NCBI RefSeq assembly: GCF_921293095.1
Contig: NC_060246.1
Span: forward strand, 109,844,941 to 109,908,940
Length of the DNA stretch: 64,000 bases
Reading direction: 5' to 3'
From: Ischnura elegans
Taxonomy: Eukaryota; Arthropoda; Insecta; Odonata; Coenagrionidae
A program made the translations under genes and the position numbers. Numbering within the stretch: the first letter of the stretch is position 1; each line of letters starts with the position of its first letter. This document shows positions 60,801-64,000 of this stretch, in pieces. The notes under the pieces are model-generated. The model did no database searches and was not told the origin of the DNA. It worked only from the letters and a program-made list of their open reading frames with translations.

Positions 60801-61472
60801 ATGGTCGGAACCCTCCTAGAATATCAAAATCGCTCACTTTTAGCAATTTCATTTAGCCCTAGCTAGATATTGTCCTGGAATTTCAAACCCAAAACGAGAC
60901 CCATACAGACTGGGCCTGTAATAGAAAAATGTATAAGGTAGAAACTATAGCGTTGGAGAAAATTATCTTCAAGTATAGAGATTTGCCTTTTTCCGTGTTG
61001 AAGAACTGAATGCCCGCGTAATCATAGATGCGTTTTTAACAGCGTTACTCACATGCCTTTTACAGTTGCTTAGAGTGACTGATACTGTTTTAAACTATTG
61101 ATTTTACTTTAAAAAAATCTGAGAAGGAAAGTTTATTTGATAAGCATTATTTCAGTCGATCATTCCTACTATGCAAATAAGATTTCCGAGCTTTGTAGGG
61201 TGACGTAAATGACGAGGATATGAGAAGGCAGGGTGGGTAAACAGGGGGATTTAGCGACGGTATCTCAGTGTCCAGTGGTGGCTGAGGATTTATGTGAAAA
61301 AATATATGCTCAGAGTGGCCCAAGGCTGACATCTCAGCCTGTCTCCATTAAGGAAACCTGTGCAAGGGGCAAAATGGAAACGGAGGGATATCTTGGAGGA
61401 AGTTAGTACCTAAAAATATTTATTTATATGCTATTATTTTCATCGGCAGGATTCTCCAATAAATAGGATTTT
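57870..61472. other. Non-coding stretch, nothing recognised
   Basis: AT-rich, with a short ATT-type repeat near 59460-59478. Short frames only; no repeat family, exon or RNA recognised. Confidence 0.55.
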
Positions 61473-61943
61473 TCAAGAATATTTTCTGGCAAATACATAA
61501 TAAATCTGCATGTATATGCGGGCTCTAATGGCTATTCTTGCCAAAGTATAAGTAAAATTTTGATTAATGGTAGGATAACTACGTAAAGATTTTTGACAAA
61601 AATTATATGATGATCGTTCTACTTTTAGAAAGATGCACAAAATAAAAATTAGGCTAAAATACATGGCTATGTTTTGAGTTATTATCAAAGAAATACTTGA
61701 AGTCAAAGGATGTTCCGAAGGTCGGCGTAAATTGTTTAAAAAAAGTGTTGAGTTAAAATAAATTTGTTGAATTGCATATACTTTAATTTTTCTTCTTAAC
61801 CTTGATTGATGTTGTTGATAACGAAAAACCATTTTAAACAGTGTTCTGATTGGAGTGAGTACTGAGCGGAGATGGGTTGTTAGAACAGAGTAAGATAGAA
61901 TTTTATCATAGCGAGGCAGGGAAAGGATGATAATAAGATCCAT
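61473..61943 (-). CDS. Unrecognised 156-codon open frame
   Basis: ATG at 61943 and stop at 61473. The product would be Ile/Ser/Arg/Tyr-rich with one hydrophobic segment (NIAMYFSLIFILCIFLKV). For AT-rich DNA a frame this long is unusual but not excluded by chance. No motif, homologous domain or splice context is visible. It might be an old transposon remnant or a chance frame. Confidence 0.15.
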   Translation of the reverse strand: MDLIIILSLPRYDKILSYSVLTTHLRSVLTPIRTLFKMVFRYQQHQSRLRRKIKVYAIQQIYFNSTLFLNNLRRPSEHPLTSSISLIITQNIAMYFSLIFILCIFLKVERSSYNFCQKSLRSYPTINQNFTYTLARIAIRARIYMQIYYVFARKYS

Positions 61944-62098
61944 GGATAGAAGGAAAAGAAGTTAGCCTTATGAACTGGAGAGTGAAGTCTAAGTTGAGAG
62001 ATGAGTCAGGCGGGTGTAAGCTGCATGTTGCTCCATGTAAACCATTCTCACCGGTAGAATACTTATATAAAAATCTTAAAAGAACTTCGAAATCCTAC
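61944..62098. other. Short spacer
   Basis: No feature seen. Confidence 0.5.
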
Positions 62099-62381
62099 CT
62101 CCTTAAAACTATGTGAGGGGTCTCCTCACAAATTTTAAGAGTGGAACTAAGAGTGAATGTAGTTTCATTTAAGTCGGGTGAAGTGGCGAGGTTCATGACT
62201 TTCAGAGTTATATCCTCACTCTTTCCTTCACTCCAAGTGTGACCTCTCATTGGATCCATCAGCGTACTATTCCCCCCACCTAGCAGGATTTTGACGCCAC
62301 GCACCCTTCTTCTGGGTATCTCTCGTAAAATGTTTTCGATCATTGGAATGGCGAAGTCGTAATCCAGACCGTAAATCTCAT
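62099..62381 (-). CDS. Candidate internal exon, minus strand
   Basis: On the minus strand a 283-base segment follows a pyrimidine-rich acceptor (CCTCCCATTCCTCGTCTAAG, AG at 62383-62382) and ends at a weak donor AAGGAG|GTAGGA. The only frame open throughout is cut by a TAA directly upstream of the acceptor, which fits a real exon edge. It encodes about 94 residues: EIYGLDYDFAIPMIENILRE, a basic RRRVRG, then KILLGGGNSTLMDPMRGHTW, KVMNLATSPDLNETTFTLSS and KICEETPHIV. Two N-x-S/T sites (NST, NET) would suit an extracellular protein. Phases are 1 in and 2 out. Residue composition is balanced, unlike the composition-driven frames elsewhere. I do not recognise the family. If the donor is not used, the frame stops one codon later and this would be a terminal exon. 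Confidence 0.33.
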
Positions 62382-63499
62382 CTTAGACGAGGAATGGGAG
62401 GTCCCGATCCTCCATCCTAAAACCGCAAAGATACAGCCGTTGTTTTCTTCTTTTTGCCCGTCCACCCATCTCTCCCCGCCCTCTTCTACTGCAGCGCTCT
62501 TATGTGAGGCGTAACTAAGTCCTCTCTTTCCTGTCATGATGGAGAAGGATTATGCACTGATGAAAAAAACTCTTTTTTCTATGTCATCTCTTTCTGGTGT
62601 GTTGCGCAGAGAGGGTGTAGTTCTTGCTGATTGGTTACCTTAGAAAGGTTTTGCGCTTATTTTTTTTTTACTTAACTTTGAGTTAACTTGCCACATCAAC
62701 AATTAGTGAATTTTTTAGGCCTTACTTTTTATGCATGAAAACCGTGCTTGATGGATTGCTTGGCTGAAAGATACATTTTGATGGCATTTATTCAGAAATT
62801 ATATGCTCTTTTGAGGGCCTTGCACACCTCAAGAAATAACGTACCTGAGAATGACAACACAACGAGCTTAGGGTATAGGATTAGGTATTTGAAATACCGT
62901 ATTTCTGAAGCCTTGAATATTCAGAAATCTCTGTGGCTTAATCTATGAAGAATATTTTTGTGCGACACATAGTTTGATCATTACTACACAATAAATTTTG
63001 AGGACACAGTATTTTGATAATTTGCCTTTAAAGAAAAGCATTGGCGACTCATTTTTTCATATCGCTTTCAATAAAATATTATTAATCTATCCTGCATCAG
63101 AGTTCTCACTTCCTTGAAAGCATCTTAAATATTCCAATTGTATTAACTTTAACGTTTGTTAGTTTTGTTTTGGGAAGCTATGACATTTCGATGGATTCCC
63201 TTTCTGGAATGTTGTTGGAGGGAATATGTAAATTTTTTAATCTTATTTTTAGCATGAAATCAGAAAAAACGCCGAGAACCACTATTATTCTGTTCATCCA
63301 TGACTTAATTACGATCTCAAGGGTACAAAAGAAAGTCAAAACCCGTAAAAAAAGAAAATTAATGGACTGAAGTTAACCCACACATGATAATTTGCCTATA
63401 GAGTCGATGAAAACGTGACTTGGAATGCGCTGTTCGTATACTGTGGAGTTGGAAAGCTTTTCTCTGTCATTTTTGTGTGTTTTCATCTTGAACTCTGCC
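62382..63499. other. Non-coding stretch, nothing recognised
   Basis: AT-rich, short frames only. No further exon of the 62.1-kb candidate was found upstream on the minus strand. Confidence 0.5.
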
Positions 63500-63737
63500 G
63501 GGTGAGTGGTAAAAATGGGGAGAATTACGGGAGCCGCTCTGGAAAGAGAGGAGAGAAAAGGAGAATGGCAAAGAAAGAGGGTGAGAAAAGAGGAAATTGA
63601 CGGAGAGGTGCAAAGGATATGTCCATGTGTGAGATAGGTGGGGAAGGGGTGGGAAGGAGCAGGATGGTGGTGTTCTGGACGGAGGGTGACGCTGCATAGA
63701 GGGGGGAAAGAGAGAGACATATAGAGAGATAGAGGGG

Positions 63738-63789
<52 letters not shown>

Positions 63790-63790
63790 C
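63500..63790. repeat. Purine-rich tract ending in a GA microsatellite
   Basis: A/G-rich plus strand followed by an uninterrupted GA repeat at 63741-63786 (23 units). The 157-codon minus-strand frame 63373-63846 reads through it as Ser-Leu repeats and is not a gene. Confidence 0.85.
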
Positions 63791-64000
63791 GTCTGGCTGA
63801 GATTTATGCAGACCTGCCCGAAATTTCCACTCCCATCGTCCTTCACTCTCCCTTCCTCCGCCTACCTATCGCTGCGCCCTCTCCAAACACCCTCCCTCAT
63901 AGACCTTCAAAGCACACCCCTTGTGAACCCTTTGCCATCTCTTCGTCTGCATCGCACCTCCTCGTCCACGTTCATGAGATACACGTTTACTGGATTGCTT
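63791..64000. other. Pyrimidine-rich end of window
   Basis: C/T-rich, mirror to the preceding purine tract. No gene seen before the window ends. Confidence 0.5.

Noticed and set aside
63373..63846. 157-codon minus-strand frame with a Ser-Leu repeat
   Set aside because: The repeat is the GA microsatellite read as codons.

Overview
This is a eukaryotic, AT-rich, gene-poor window, most likely from an arthropod and probably an insect with a medium-to-large genome. The grounds are a spliceosomal intron inside a piggyBac transposase, a Copia retrotransposon whose primer-binding site matches the initiator-tRNA site used by Drosophila copia, several tRNA-derived SINEs, degraded LINE 3' ends, and long purine or pyrimidine tracts. 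The species cannot be named from sequence alone. There is no bacterial-style operon, CRISPR array, rRNA gene or functional-looking tRNA gene.

Layout. About 1-13 kb is non-coding, with pyrimidine-rich tracts and a diverged duplicated block (11.6 and 12.2 kb). A young, internally deleted Copia element lies at 13.03-14.39 kb: identical 194-bp LTRs, a 5-bp target duplication, an intact gag N-terminal part, and only the end of RNase H left from pol. Between 14 and 51 kb there are degraded LINE 3' fragments (17.8, 33.2, 37.0, 46.9 kb), tRNA-derived SINEs (27.2, 29.5, 39.8, 50.5 kb), a TA-flanked candidate DNA transposon with repeat-rich ends (24.3-25.75 kb), a foldback repeat (30.9-31.3 kb), a diverged tandem pair of about 0.4 kb units (43.0-43.9 kb), and purine tracts with long G runs. 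At 51.65-53.84 kb a SINE-like tRNA head adjoins a 5'-truncated LINE with an uninterrupted reverse transcriptase and a stem-loop plus ATT-repeat 3' end. At 55.25-57.87 kb is an apparently intact piggyBac element: inverted terminal repeats, three subterminal copies of a 14-bp palindrome, and a two-exon, 595-residue transposase with the DDD triad and C-terminal Cys-rich domain.

Host genes. No complete host gene is evident. Three open segments bounded by plausible splice sites (42.53 kb plus strand, 51.54 kb plus strand, 62.1-62.4 kb minus strand) are offered as exon candidates; none has a recognised family. The window therefore reads as intergenic or large-intron sequence colonised by several transposon classes. 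The only features that look potentially functional are the piggyBac element and perhaps the exon candidates; the truncated LINE has an intact RT, and the Copia element could move only with enzymes supplied in trans.
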